Assembly (NCBI GenBank): GCA_030671745.1
Contig: DAOVHT010000009.1
Location: 1 to 20,265, forward strand
DNA from: Candidatus Nanohaloarchaea archaeon
GTDB lineage: Archaea; EX4484-52; GLR71
Direction: 5' to 3'
DNA length: 20,265 nucleotides
In this document: piece by piece, positions 1 through 7,000 of the stretch
Numbering within the stretch: position 1 is the stretch's first letter
How the letters are laid out: each line of letters opens with the position of its first letter
Made by a program: the position numbers and the translations under genes
Notes under the pieces: generated by a model
Told to the model about the DNA's origin: nothing
The model's input: the letters and a program-made list of their open reading frames with translations, nothing else
Databases searched by the model: none

Positions 1-263
1 ATGTATCAAAAAATATGATTCGCAAGAGTGGAAGGAAAACATTTATTGTTGATGGCGAATCTGAAATTGATGATGTTGAACGTGTGTTAAAAGTTAAGTT
101 CTTAACTGGGGATTCTGATTATGATACTATAAGTGGGTTTGTTCTGGATAAACTTGGCAGGGTTCCTGTAGAGGGGGATATTTTAGAACTTAAGACAATC
201 TCTATATCTGTTGAGAAAATGGATAGGCAGAAGATAATATCCCTTAAGGTTGTGAAAAAATAA
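1..263 (+). CDS. CorC/HlyC-type membrane protein, C-terminal domain (5' end outside window)
   Basis: The frame is already open at the left edge (codons from base 3), so the first ATG at 15 is probably internal. The visible part is about 85 residues and resembles the CorC_HlyC (transporter-associated) domain: FIVDGESEIDDVERVL near the start, then the signature SDYDTISGFVLDKLGRVP, then a beta-rich tail ending in ISLKVVKK. In the known family this domain is the C-terminal module after a DUF21 membrane domain and two CBS domains. Members are proposed Mg2+/Co2+ efflux or haemolysin-like proteins, and the C-terminal module is cytosolic. The full architecture cannot be confirmed because the 5' part is missing. 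The stop is TAA, followed by a T-run. The domain call is from remembered family features, not a search. Confidence 0.85.
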   Translation, partial: VSKNMIRKSGRKTFIVDGESEIDDVERVLKVKFLTGDSDYDTISGFVLDKLGRVPVEGDILELKTISISVEKMDRQKIISLKVVKK

Positions 264-297
264 GAGTAAATTATATCTGTATATATTATCTTTTTTT
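264..297 (+). terminator. T-rich 3' end, putative terminator of the CorC/HlyC gene
   Basis: An AT-rich stretch after the TAA stop ends in seven consecutive T (291-297). This is the usual appearance of archaeal intrinsic termination, where a U-tract suffices. The same bases are the last codons of the convergent zinc-ribbon gene, so the two 3' ends overlap. There is no strong stem upstream of the T-run. Confidence 0.35.
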
Positions 298-426
298 AAT
301 CTCATCAGAACTCCAGATACTTTTACATTCTGGGCAGATGTAACCACCGTACATTTTTATATGGCTCATATATTTCATATCAAATGATCCACATTTTGGA
401 CACAGGGGTGTATTTTCTTTTTGCAT
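286..426 (-). CDS. 46-residue zinc-ribbon protein
   Basis: Read on the minus strand from ATG at 426 to TAA at 286, this small ORF encodes 46 residues with a classic four-cysteine zinc ribbon: CPKC (Cys9, Cys12) and CPEC (Cys31, Cys34), separated by 18 residues with a glycine-rich turn (YGGY), then a basic C-terminus (EIKKR). Regular CPxC spacing in so short an ORF is unlikely by chance, which is the main argument that it is real. Zinc ribbons of this size usually bind nucleic acid or protein partners; no specific role can be assigned. No good Shine-Dalgarno precedes the ATG. The frame stays open upstream to 582 without an ATG, so a non-ATG start giving a longer N-terminus cannot be excluded. 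It is convergent with the CorC/HlyC gene. Confidence 0.7.
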   Translation of the reverse strand: MQKENTPLCPKCGSFDMKYMSHIKMYGGYICPECKSIWSSDEIKKR

Positions 427-579
427 AAAGGTCTTATTGTAACTGTAGGTTTTTATTTGTTTTGGCGTTGGATTAGTTTTATTGTGGGGGGGATTAGCAC
501 TGTTAATCTTTTTGACTTGTCTTTTTGATTTATTTGTAACTTGGTGTAAATGTATTGTTGTGCGTTTGCGTGTTATTTT

Positions 580-717
580 AAATTAGATAACTAGATCTTG
601 TTTAGATTCTTTAATTTTTGCGTGATCATTTTCTTTTTTTGCTGGAGAAATCACGTTATTATAATTTTTTGATAAACGCTATGGTGCGTAGAATATTATG
701 CAGTTGTTATCTAATTT
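580..717. repeat. Long-range inverted repeat enclosing small hairpins
   Basis: AAATTAGATAAC at 580-591 is the exact reverse complement of GTTATCTAATTT at 706-717. Inside are CGTGAT (621-626) pairing with ATCACG (650-655) and a short ACGC/GCGT pair near 675-687. Together these could fold as a branched RNA of about 138 nt. With this base composition a 12-base match within about 140 bases is uncommon but possible by chance. No known RNA family was recognised. Confidence 0.35.
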
Positions 718-748
718 TAGATATGTTTTATATTTTAGAGACCTATAA

Positions 749-773
749 GTATAAATAGTACCTGTGTACTATT
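749..773 (+). promoter_or_regulatory. TATA-like element overlapped by an inverted repeat
   Basis: TATAAATA (about 750-757) is a good archaeal TATA match. It is overlapped by a perfect inverted repeat with 8-base arms, AATAGTAC (754-761) and GTACTATT (766-773), separated by CTGT. A repressor bound here would block TBP/TFB or RNA polymerase. A transcript would begin near 780 and give a leader of about 160 nt before the 943 gene. Target and function are inferred. Confidence 0.35.
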
Positions 774-889
774 AGATGTATATAATAAAAAAATTGGAAT
801 TTTTGAAATCTGACGATTTTTTGTCCACGGCTTAAACGGGTACTTTTTTTTATGGTTTTCGTCAAAAATGAAGAAATATGGTATGCCTG

Positions 890-904
890 TATAATCGATT
901 ATAT
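890..904 (+). promoter_or_regulatory. Palindromic TATA-like promoter/operator upstream of the 943 gene
   Basis: TATAATCGATTATA (890-903) is a perfect 14-base palindrome containing two TATA-like halves; TTATAT lies at 899-904. A start site about 26 bases downstream would fall near 918-930, giving a nearly leaderless message for the gene starting at 943 (or at TTG 931). Palindromes of this length are not rare in AT-rich DNA, so the position is what makes it interesting. Confidence 0.4.
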
Positions 905-942
905 CTGGCCTGATTTCGATTTTTTCAGAATTGATACAATTT

Positions 943-1620
943 ATGGGGTTTTGGCTTATGGATGAACTTTTTGAACATAGTAATTTTTGGTTGATATGGT
1001 TGGGCTGTGCTGGAAGTAAGGAGGGAGTATCTCTTTTTAAGATACAGGAGTTCTGGGGGGTCAAGACTAATTATCTTTATCATAAAGAACGAAGCATAGG
1101 TGTGCCTCTGTTCAAGGCGATGCTGGATCAAGGTTACCTTAAGGAAGGCAAGAAGGGCATTGTTGCGGACTTTGATTGGATTCCTGCATATATCCTGAAA
1201 AATCATGAACTTAAATCTAATGATTCCGGGTGGTCATTGAATAGTTTTATAGTTGAGACAATACCCGACATAAATGAATTCATAAAAAATAATTATGAGG
1301 TCCTGTTTGATAAGACGTTTATCAGACAATTGTTTCTTTCAGATATAAAGACACTCAAAAGGGATGGTCCGAACATTTTTGATGACATAATGCTTTTTGT
1401 TTTCTTGTATAATCTGATCCCTTTCTGTAAGAGGTACGGTGCTGAGATAGTCATAAGGATGTTTTATACTGTCTTTTCATTCTCTTCAAAAAAAGATTTT
1501 TTAAGGTATTACAATGAACTTAATCATAAACTTCAAAAAGATGCAGTACCAAATATAATACTGAATGAGGGCGAACTTGTCAATATATTATGTCCTATTG
1601 AGATATCAACTGATCTATGA
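943..1620 (+). CDS. Conserved-looking hypothetical protein, possible winged-helix N-terminus
   Basis: I do not recognise this gene. It encodes about 225 residues ending in TGA. No Shine-Dalgarno decides the start: TTG 931, ATG 943 and ATG 958 are all possible. I chose 943 because a palindromic TATA-like site lies about 40-50 bases upstream. The N-terminal third (FKIQEFWGVKTNYLYHKE ... GVPLFKAMLDQGYLKEG) has the helix-turn-helix, conserved GxPL and terminal GYL rhythm seen in winged-helix proteins. The C-terminal part is predicted helical with a hydrophobic segment (DDIMLFVFLYNLIPF) that looks like a buried core helix more than a membrane span. There is no signal peptide. The stop overlaps an ATG (ATGA, 1617-1620) of an N-terminal extension of the next ORF, so the two may be cotranscribed. 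A DNA-binding regulator is one possibility, at low confidence. Confidence 0.75.
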   Translation: MGFWLMDELFEHSNFWLIWLGCAGSKEGVSLFKIQEFWGVKTNYLYHKERSIGVPLFKAMLDQGYLKEGKKGIVADFDWIPAYILKNHELKSNDSGWSLNSFIVETIPDINEFIKNNYEVLFDKTFIRQLFLSDIKTLKRDGPNIFDDIMLFVFLYNLIPFCKRYGAEIVIRMFYTVFSFSSKKDFLRYYNELNHKLQKDAVPNIILNEGELVNILCPIEISTDL

Positions 1621-1688
1621 TTGCTTTAGGGTTATGTTTATCTATATGTTTGGATGTATTAATGGATTTATTGGATTGTGATCTGTAT

Positions 1689-1847
1689 ATGGTGGATGCG
1701 TATTGTGTTAAATGTAATGGAATGAAAAAAATCAAGAAACCTAAGCCTGTGGTCTTGAAGAATGGTAAGGCTGCAACAGCGGGTGTATGTCCTACCTGCG
1801 GTACTAAACTATATCGTATGGGTCCGCTTGTTTCTGCTTCTTGTTGA
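1689..1847 (+). CDS. DUF5679-like small zinc-ribbon protein
   Basis: A 52-residue protein with AYCVKC (Cys6, Cys9), a basic segment KKIKKPKPVVLKNGK, and CPTCGTKLYRMG (Cys34, Cys37). This pattern (YCVKC ... LKNGxxA ... GxCPxCGTKxxRxG) is what I recall for the DUF5679 family of small zinc ribbons, which have no established biochemical role. ATG 1689 is preferred over the longer ATG at 1617 because GTGATC (1678-1683) sits 5 bases upstream and matches the archaeal anti-Shine-Dalgarno. The 24 extra residues from 1617 are hydrophobic, cysteine-rich and unlike the family. It lies 68 bases after the 943 gene and may share its transcript. The stop is TGA. Confidence 0.85.
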   Translation: MVDAYCVKCNGMKKIKKPKPVVLKNGKAATAGVCPTCGTKLYRMGPLVSASC

Positions 1848-1896
1848 TTTTATCTGTTCTAGCTTTAATTGAATAGTAGCTTTGTACTAGTTAATG

Positions 1897-1904
1897 TTAT
1901 ATAC
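1897..1904 (+). promoter_or_regulatory. TATA box for leaderless minD-like transcript
   Basis: TTATATAC centred near 1900 lies 26 bases upstream of ATG 1926, the standard archaeal TATA-to-start-site distance. There is no Shine-Dalgarno before that ATG, so the message is probably leaderless. This helps decide the minD start. Confidence 0.6.
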
Positions 1905-1925
1905 ATCTTGCACCCTAATACATCT

Positions 1926-2696
1926 ATGCGTGTGATTTCTGTGGTTTCAGGAAAAGGCGGTGTGGGGAAAACTACAACTGTTGCAAATTTAGGAATCGTT
2001 CTAGCTTCAAAATTCAATAAAAAAGTAATACTTATCGATTGTAATATTACGACTCCTCATCTTGGTCTTTATATGGGTATCCATCAGCATCCAGTCACAT
2101 TGAATAATATCATCAAGGATAATTCTAAAATCGCTGATGCATTCTATACTCATCCGAGCGGTGCTAAAGTTGTACCTTCTTCACTTTCCTTGAAGGATCT
2201 TGATGGTCTTGATATGCTGCATCTTAAGTCTGCAATCGATAAGATAAAGGCAGAATATCCTGATACTGATTATATCTTGTTGGATTGTGCGCCTGGTTTC
2301 GGTCGGGAGGCAATAGCTGGTATGCGCTCAAGCGATGAAGCTCTCTATGTCACAATCCCTTATTTTCCGGTTGTTGTCGATGTCGTAAAATGCATACGGG
2401 TTGCGGATGATCTTGAATTGGGTTCTGTCGGTCTTCTTGTCAATATGAAAAGGAAGGGCAAACATGAACTTACTCACTCTGAGATTGAGAATATTACCGA
2501 GCTTCCTATCGTTTCGTCGATATCATTCGATCATGATGTCTTTAAAAGCCTACATAATCGGATACCTATAACTGTTGCAAGACCATTCTGTAAAGTAAGC
2601 AAGCAATTTGATGGGCTTGCTGCGTTCATAACGGGTGAGGATATACCAAAGGGTAAGTTTACAGATAAAGTCTTTGGGTTATTCGATAAATATTGA
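1926..2696 (+). CDS. minD: MinD/ParA-family P-loop ATPase
   Basis: A 256-residue cytosolic ATPase of the MinD/ParA (SIMIBI, deviant Walker A) class. Visible motifs are SGKGGVGKTT at residues 8-17 with the signature lysine of the deviant P-loop, the switch-I-like segment LIDCNITTPHLGLYMG (36-51), and Walker B DYILLDCAPG (115-124, Asp120). Known family members dimerise on ATP, bind membranes or nucleoid, and position division, flagellar/archaellar, chemosensory or DNA cargo. Archaeal genomes often carry several paralogues, so the symbol marks the family only. The start at ATG 1926 (MRVISVVSGKGGVGKTT) fits family N-termini and the TATA box 26 bases upstream; an upstream TTG at 1869 is rejected. 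The C-terminus KFTDKVFGLFDKY could be a short amphipathic membrane-targeting helix. The next gene, encoding a coiled-coil protein, begins 11 bases after the stop and is the natural candidate partner. Confidence 0.9.
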   Translation: MRVISVVSGKGGVGKTTTVANLGIVLASKFNKKVILIDCNITTPHLGLYMGIHQHPVTLNNIIKDNSKIADAFYTHPSGAKVVPSSLSLKDLDGLDMLHLKSAIDKIKAEYPDTDYILLDCAPGFGREAIAGMRSSDEALYVTIPYFPVVVDVVKCIRVADDLELGSVGLLVNMKRKGKHELTHSEIENITELPIVSSISFDHDVFKSLHNRIPITVARPFCKVSKQFDGLAAFITGEDIPKGKFTDKVFGLFDKY

Positions 2697-2707
2697 AAGG
2701 GGGGATT

Positions 2708-3424
2708 ATGTCTATGGTCGATGATACAAAAATAAGATATACTGTGGCTGATGATGGCGATAAAGATGACATGATATCTAAACTGATATCTGAAAAAAAG
2801 ATAATCAAAGAGAAGAATGTACGTCTTGCTTCCTTGTTGAACCTTGTTACAAAAAAGATATCTGAGACGAATAATAATGGACCTCCACAATTTGATAATT
2901 CTAAATTGATTGAGGTTTTGGATAAGATGTCTTCATTAAAGAAACAGATGTCATCGATTGAACATATGCTTGAAAAATCAAAAGTTGATTCAAAGGTGGA
3001 TGAACTGAATAAAATTATTTCTGCTATGGATTCCCGTGTTGAGGATATGGAATCAAAATTGGTTGCAGTCCATAAGCTTGAGGGTATTGAAAATAAACTG
3101 GCTGATGTTGAAAGCTTGATACAGTTGCATAAGAAAACAGGAGACAATCCATTCGGTATGTTGGGGAACGTCGGTGGCACTAAAACAAATAGTGTTGCAG
3201 ATGATGCAACCGAATCGGATAGGCCTTCAAAGAAACCGTCTACTGTTAGCAAAAATAAAAAAACTAATACTATTAAGGCTGTTGGTAAAAAAGAAAAAGT
3301 CTCATCAAAAAAAATTGAAAAAGGGAAGATTAAATTAGATCATGCTGTTAAACATGATGGTGATACACCCTCTGACATATCTAAGACTTTTGGTCATATT
3401 GTCGATATATTACATAAACATTAA
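2708..3424 (+). CDS. Lysine-rich coiled-coil protein in operon with MinD-like ATPase
   Basis: No family is recognised. From ATG 2708 it is 238 residues and cytosolic, with no signal peptide or membrane span. Heptad-like helical stretches lie at about residues 22-53 and 65-142 (for example IEVLDKMSSLKKQMSSIEHM). A glycine/asparagine linker (GDNPFGMLGNVGG) follows, then a very basic serine/lysine-rich segment at about 174-217, and a short terminal helix (SKTFGHIVDILHKH). A G6 run at 2699-2704 provides the ribosome-binding site; ATG 2714 is an alternative at conventional spacing. The gene follows minD by 11 bases, so the two are almost certainly cotranscribed. By analogy with MinD/ParA systems, the coiled coil could be an activator or cargo adaptor, and the basic tail could bind DNA or membrane. 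This is inference. Confidence 0.85.
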   Translation: MSMVDDTKIRYTVADDGDKDDMISKLISEKKIIKEKNVRLASLLNLVTKKISETNNNGPPQFDNSKLIEVLDKMSSLKKQMSSIEHMLEKSKVDSKVDELNKIISAMDSRVEDMESKLVAVHKLEGIENKLADVESLIQLHKKTGDNPFGMLGNVGGTKTNSVADDATESDRPSKKPSTVSKNKKTNTIKAVGKKEKVSSKKIEKGKIKLDHAVKHDGDTPSDISKTFGHIVDILHKH

Positions 3425-3477
3425 AGTTCTGTCAACCTTTAAGTTAAATCGTTATGCTGTGGTGTGTTCTGTGCCAT

Positions 3478-3503
3478 TTACTGATATATGTATCAGTATT
3501 ATT
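3478..3503. repeat. Palindromic direct repeat, distal copy (overlaps stop of 3499-3843 gene)
   Basis: This 26-base copy matches the element at 3868-3894 except for one missing base. It contains the perfect inverted repeat CTGATA / TATCAG (3481-3486, 3491-3496) around a 4-base loop. The TAA stop of the minus-strand gene (3499-3501) lies inside the repeat. As RNA it could form a small hairpin at the 3' end of the convergent transcripts. Confidence 0.75.
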
Positions 3504-3843
3504 CCAGTTCATTAAGTATGCGTTTTTTTGTGTATTTTTCATTCAATGAAGCTTTTAATTTCTCTTTATCTGCGTGCAATAAGATTATCTCTCGCATGAA
3601 TATCTCTGCATTATATTTTTCGAGCAGATCGATCACATCTCCTGCATCGTCCATATTTATGATTATCAGGCCTCTCTGTACCTTTATATGTGGGTATTCG
3701 CTTAGGAAGCCTTTGCGTTCATATACATATTTTCCTTTGTTTGACTTGTCCTTGTATCCATAGAATTCTCTGCAAAAACGATTAACGTTTGTGTGGTTAT
3801 TTTTCCCGGATACCTTAAATGAAATGAGTGCTCCCGTCTGCAT
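3499..3843 (-). CDS. Small conserved archaeal hypothetical protein (114 residues)
   Basis: A 114-residue soluble protein from ATG 3843 to TAA 3499. The motif run FKVSGKNNHTNVNRF, FYGYKDKSNKGKYVYERKG and PHIKVQRGLIIINMDD has the look of a conserved archaeal family that I recall only as hypothetical. It is basic in the first half and ends in a helical KEKLKASLNEKY tail. The start is well supported: AGGACGTG (3851-3858, one mismatch to AGGAGGTG) lies 7 bases upstream, with a TATA box at 3891-3898. The basic, compact N-terminal half suggests nucleic-acid or ribosome association, but this is a guess. It converges on the coiled-coil gene and diverges from the giant surface-protein gene. Nearly identical palindromic repeats flank it. 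Confidence 0.85.
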   Translation of the reverse strand: MQTGALISFKVSGKNNHTNVNRFCREFYGYKDKSNKGKYVYERKGFLSEYPHIKVQRGLIIINMDDAGDVIDLLEKYNAEIFMREIILLHADKEKLKASLNEKYTKKRILNELE

Positions 3844-3867
3844 TTTTATTCACGTCCTATGTTATTC

Positions 3868-3894
3868 TTACTGATATATGTCATCAGTATTATT
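3868..3894. repeat. Palindromic direct repeat, promoter-proximal copy / candidate operator
   Basis: This 27-base copy matches 3478-3503 with one inserted C, same orientation, 390 bases away. Its inverted repeat is CTGAT / ATCAG (3871-3875, 3884-3888). It occupies the stretch between the minus-strand TATA box (3891-3898) and the expected start site near 3868. That is where many archaeal repressors bind to block polymerase. Confidence 0.75.
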
Positions 3895-3898
3895 TATA
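3891..3898 (-). promoter_or_regulatory. TATA box of the 3499-3843 gene
   Basis: On the minus strand this reads TATAAATA. A start site about 26 bases downstream (near 3868) would give a 25-base leader carrying the AGGACGTG ribosome-binding site at 3851-3858. On the plus strand the same bases (TTTATAG) could also serve the giant gene, making a shared divergent element possible. Confidence 0.55.
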
Positions 3899-4004
3899 GT
3901 TTTGCTAAACCTTTATTAACCCCCTCCGCCAATATATTGTATAAGGGTTTCTCATATTTGTTTTGGTACATAAATGTGGGGGATTTTGTAGGCAAAATTA
4001 AACA

Positions 4005-4030
4005 TTTTTTAAAATCTGGTAAATTTGGTG
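4005..4030 (+). promoter_or_regulatory. TATA-like box and GGTG ribosome-binding site supporting start at 4036
   Basis: TTTTTTAAAA (4005-4014) is centred about 26 bases upstream of ATG 4036. GGTG (4027-4030) lies 5 bases upstream and complements the 16S 3' end. Both favour 4036 over ATG 3859, which falls inside the divergent promoter, and over ATG 4108, which has no ribosome-binding site. Confidence 0.45.
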
Positions 4031-4035
4031 TTTTA

Positions 4036-7000
4036 ATGAGTAATAGTAGTGATTCAAATAGACAAAAATACAATTTTCTGCTATTCTTTATTCTAAATAT
4101 ATTTGTAATGGGTTTCTGTTCATTCAGATCGCAATTAAATTTTAGACGAAAATCATATGGTCAGCTTAATTCTCCAACAAAAACAATCTTTGTTATGTTC
4201 ATCCTAGTATTCTTATTTGTACAATATCTTGTTTTTGCATTTACTCCGGTCAATTTTACAGTTGATAACAGTACGCCAATCATGACATCGATCACTTCTC
4301 CAATAACTGGCAATGTCTTGGGTTCTGTGGGGGGGATGATTTCTAGTGATGCGGCCAATGAATCTTTAGGTGAATTACCAGATGAACTTTTAGATGAACC
4401 AACAAATGAGTCTTTGAATGAAATACCAGATGGATCAACAAATGAAAAATCAGATGAACCAACTATTTCTGTACCAACTTTTAATGAAACTGTTCTTGTC
4501 AATGAAACAGTAAACGAAACTTTGGATGAAACATCAAATGAAACTTTGGATGACGGATTAAATGGATTGTTAAATGAAACCCTAGATGAAACGTTAAATG
4601 AAACATCAAATGAAAATCTAACAGAAGGATCAAATGAAACAAATCAGGAACTAAATATTTCAGTCAATGATTCAACTGAAATAATCAATGATACTATAGG
4701 TGGTACAATCCCACAAACACAATCTCAAGTCATGGTGATTGATCTGATCTATCCACAGATTGTTAAGATAGCCCAAGAGTTTGATATCAATGCAGTGATC
4801 ACATCACTTTATTCAAAGTCAAAGATAACTGCAATACTTTCTATACCGACCAGTTTTTCAACAGACGACAATCTCAGCAGGCAAGTCTCGATTGAGATTA
4901 ACAATACGCAGACCATTGCATGGACAATAAATCCTACTTCTTGCGGTAATTATTCCTATAGCATAACTGCAACAACAAATGGTACAGTTGACTCGCGTCA
5001 AGGAAACATAATGGTCGAATGTGACATAAATCCATCAATTTCTATAAAGGCGTCAATCATTGAAAACGAGGATTCAAAAACACTTGAAGTTGTGGGCAGG
5101 ATATTCGATGTCAATACGGATGAGAACATTCCTGCAAATGTCACGGCCGAAGTCTCTGAAGAGACCGGTGATATTCTTTTCATCAGCACAAGATATACAG
5201 AAGGGCCCTTTAAATTTGAATTCACTATGCCTAAAGAAGCGCAAGGATTCTATAACATTGAGGTCTTTGCAAGTACGGAACAGGGTCTTGCATTCAATTC
5301 AAGCACGGTATACGTGAACAAAGTCGTGTCACAAGGTGTGATCAATGTAGATACAGAGAAGAATGTTTATATGTCAAATGAGACTGTAGAAATCATTGTT
5401 GGTGTGGTCTCTTCAAATGGCGTGCGCATATTGAATTCTGCTGTGGCAGTTGCTGTTACCACACCTGTCGGGTCAGTCTCAAATTATTATACATTGGACG
5501 GAAGCCTGGATGATAATGGGGATGGAACTTATGTCATAATGTATGTTCCTGACAGTCCCGGAAACTATACAATTGTTGCATCAGCCATATCAATTGATGA
5601 TAATCTGGATGTCGAAAATGAGACAATCTTTGGGGTTGTACCTATTGATTCTAGTATTGGTGATATTGATGAGATCTTGAATGTCACTAATGGCACTAAT
5701 ATCATAAATGTTACGAATGTTACGAATATAATGAACATTACCAATGTTACAAATACAATGAATGTTACGAACGTTACAAACGAAACAGCACTTTTGGTTG
5801 AGGAAATTGAGATTGTTCAAGGTGTGGCGGAGGTTGGAGAACCGGTCAAGTGGCACAAAATTATACGCGTTAAAAATACTGCTGATGTTGATGTGAAACA
5901 GGGGGTAATTGATGCAGATATACCTATTTTGTCAGAAAATATAATCGTGCGAGAAAAGAGTGAAAAGACAAATGTAAAATCATTCTCAACATCATCAATC
6001 AGTTCTTTGAAAGTGAAGGCCACCACAAGAATCTTCAAGGAACCTGTGATAAAATCAAAAGCGGTAAAGGAATATGTTGTTGAGTATGAGACACCTGCGC
6101 CGGTAATGGACCTGAAAAAAGTTCCAGAGAATGAACTGCCACAAAACACTAATTTCTATGAGACGATAAGGATTCATCATGATGATGCGGGGGGTGCACT
6201 CCATTATACTAATGTTACTGTCAGGATGCCTTATTCTGAAAAGTATGATAAATTGATGAAGAACGGATTCATAGACCTTATGTGGTTGGGTGGGACTGAG
6301 GCATTCTTTGATGAGCCTACATCAATCATGAATGATGCGCGGTTCAATGTTACTTTCGAGGACAGTGACGGCAACGGTGTGGATGATACTATTGTGTTCA
6401 TGGTCCCTAAGTTGTCAGGCAGTGACTATGGGCTGGCTGGGTATAGCTGTCAAGTATATAATGATGTTGTTGGTTATACTGCAAATAAAGAAACTAAAAA
6501 TTATGTGTGGACACCAGATAATAATTGTCTTGCAACAGGATTAGATTGTCAGATGGTTAATGTATCAGCTAATAGAAGATATCTTGATATCGGAAATGCT
6601 CAAGGTGGGTATTTTAGAATACAGAATCCAAATACAACATGGTATTATGTCAGTTATGCACAGGATGTAGATTCTGCTGGATGTACACCTCCATATGATG
6701 CCGGTTCAGAATCAATTCCATGGGATTATGTTTGTGATGAAGCTTGTGGTGGAACTCCTGGTGATGGTGTAGTTAGCACTTGTAATGTGTCTAAAGAGGG
6801 ATTCAATGCGAGTTCTTATAATGTTACTCTTTATGGTGGTAATGCAGTAGTTACAGATATACTTCAGATACAATATGAATGGTGTTGGATGGAAGCAAGC
6901 CCTCAACTTGCAAGCCCACAAATTAAATCAGAGAGTTCTGCAAGTTGGGGAGTTACTACAATTGGAGGTTGGGGTGAAAAGTTCTATTTCAATATCAGTG

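Larger units (their letters stand above)
427..942. other. Gene-poor AT-rich interval with inverted repeats
   Basis: I see no convincing protein gene, tRNA or rRNA here. Minus-strand ORFs at 735-1206 are antisense shadows. The minus frame 427-582 is open but would encode a low-complexity K/N/T/P-rich peptide with no ATG. The interval holds a 12-base inverted repeat (580-591/706-717) enclosing two smaller hairpins, a TATA-like site overlapped by an 8-base-arm inverted repeat (754-773), and a 14-base palindrome with TATA-like sequence (890-903) just upstream of the next gene. The 5' half of the plus strand is T-rich with a G6 run at 485-491. Confidence 0.6.

Noticed and set aside
776..835. A 19-residue ORF that could be a leader peptide
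   Set aside because: Too short, no ribosome-binding site and no informative sequence.
427..942. tRNA or C/D-box RNA in the gap
   Set aside because: No T-loop or acceptor pairing was found. CTGA and ATGAAGA matches near 809-912 are too weak and wrongly spaced.
735..1206. Two minus-strand ORFs (109 and 93 residues)
   Set aside because: They overlap the better-supported plus-strand gene and show no recognisable motifs; they look like antisense shadows.
1617..1688. N-terminal extension of the DUF5679-like protein from the ATGA overlap
   Set aside because: The extension is unlike the family, and a matching GTGATC ribosome-binding site lies before ATG 1689.
3488..3763. Plus-strand 91-residue ORF
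   Set aside because: It is antisense to the 3499-3843 gene, which has a clear start, ribosome-binding site and protein-like composition.
3859..4035. Longer N-terminus of the giant protein from ATG 3859
   Set aside because: It would place coding sequence over the divergent TATA box and palindromic repeat, has no ribosome-binding site, and its translation looks like random AT-rich sequence. ATG 4036 has GGTG and a TATA-like box.
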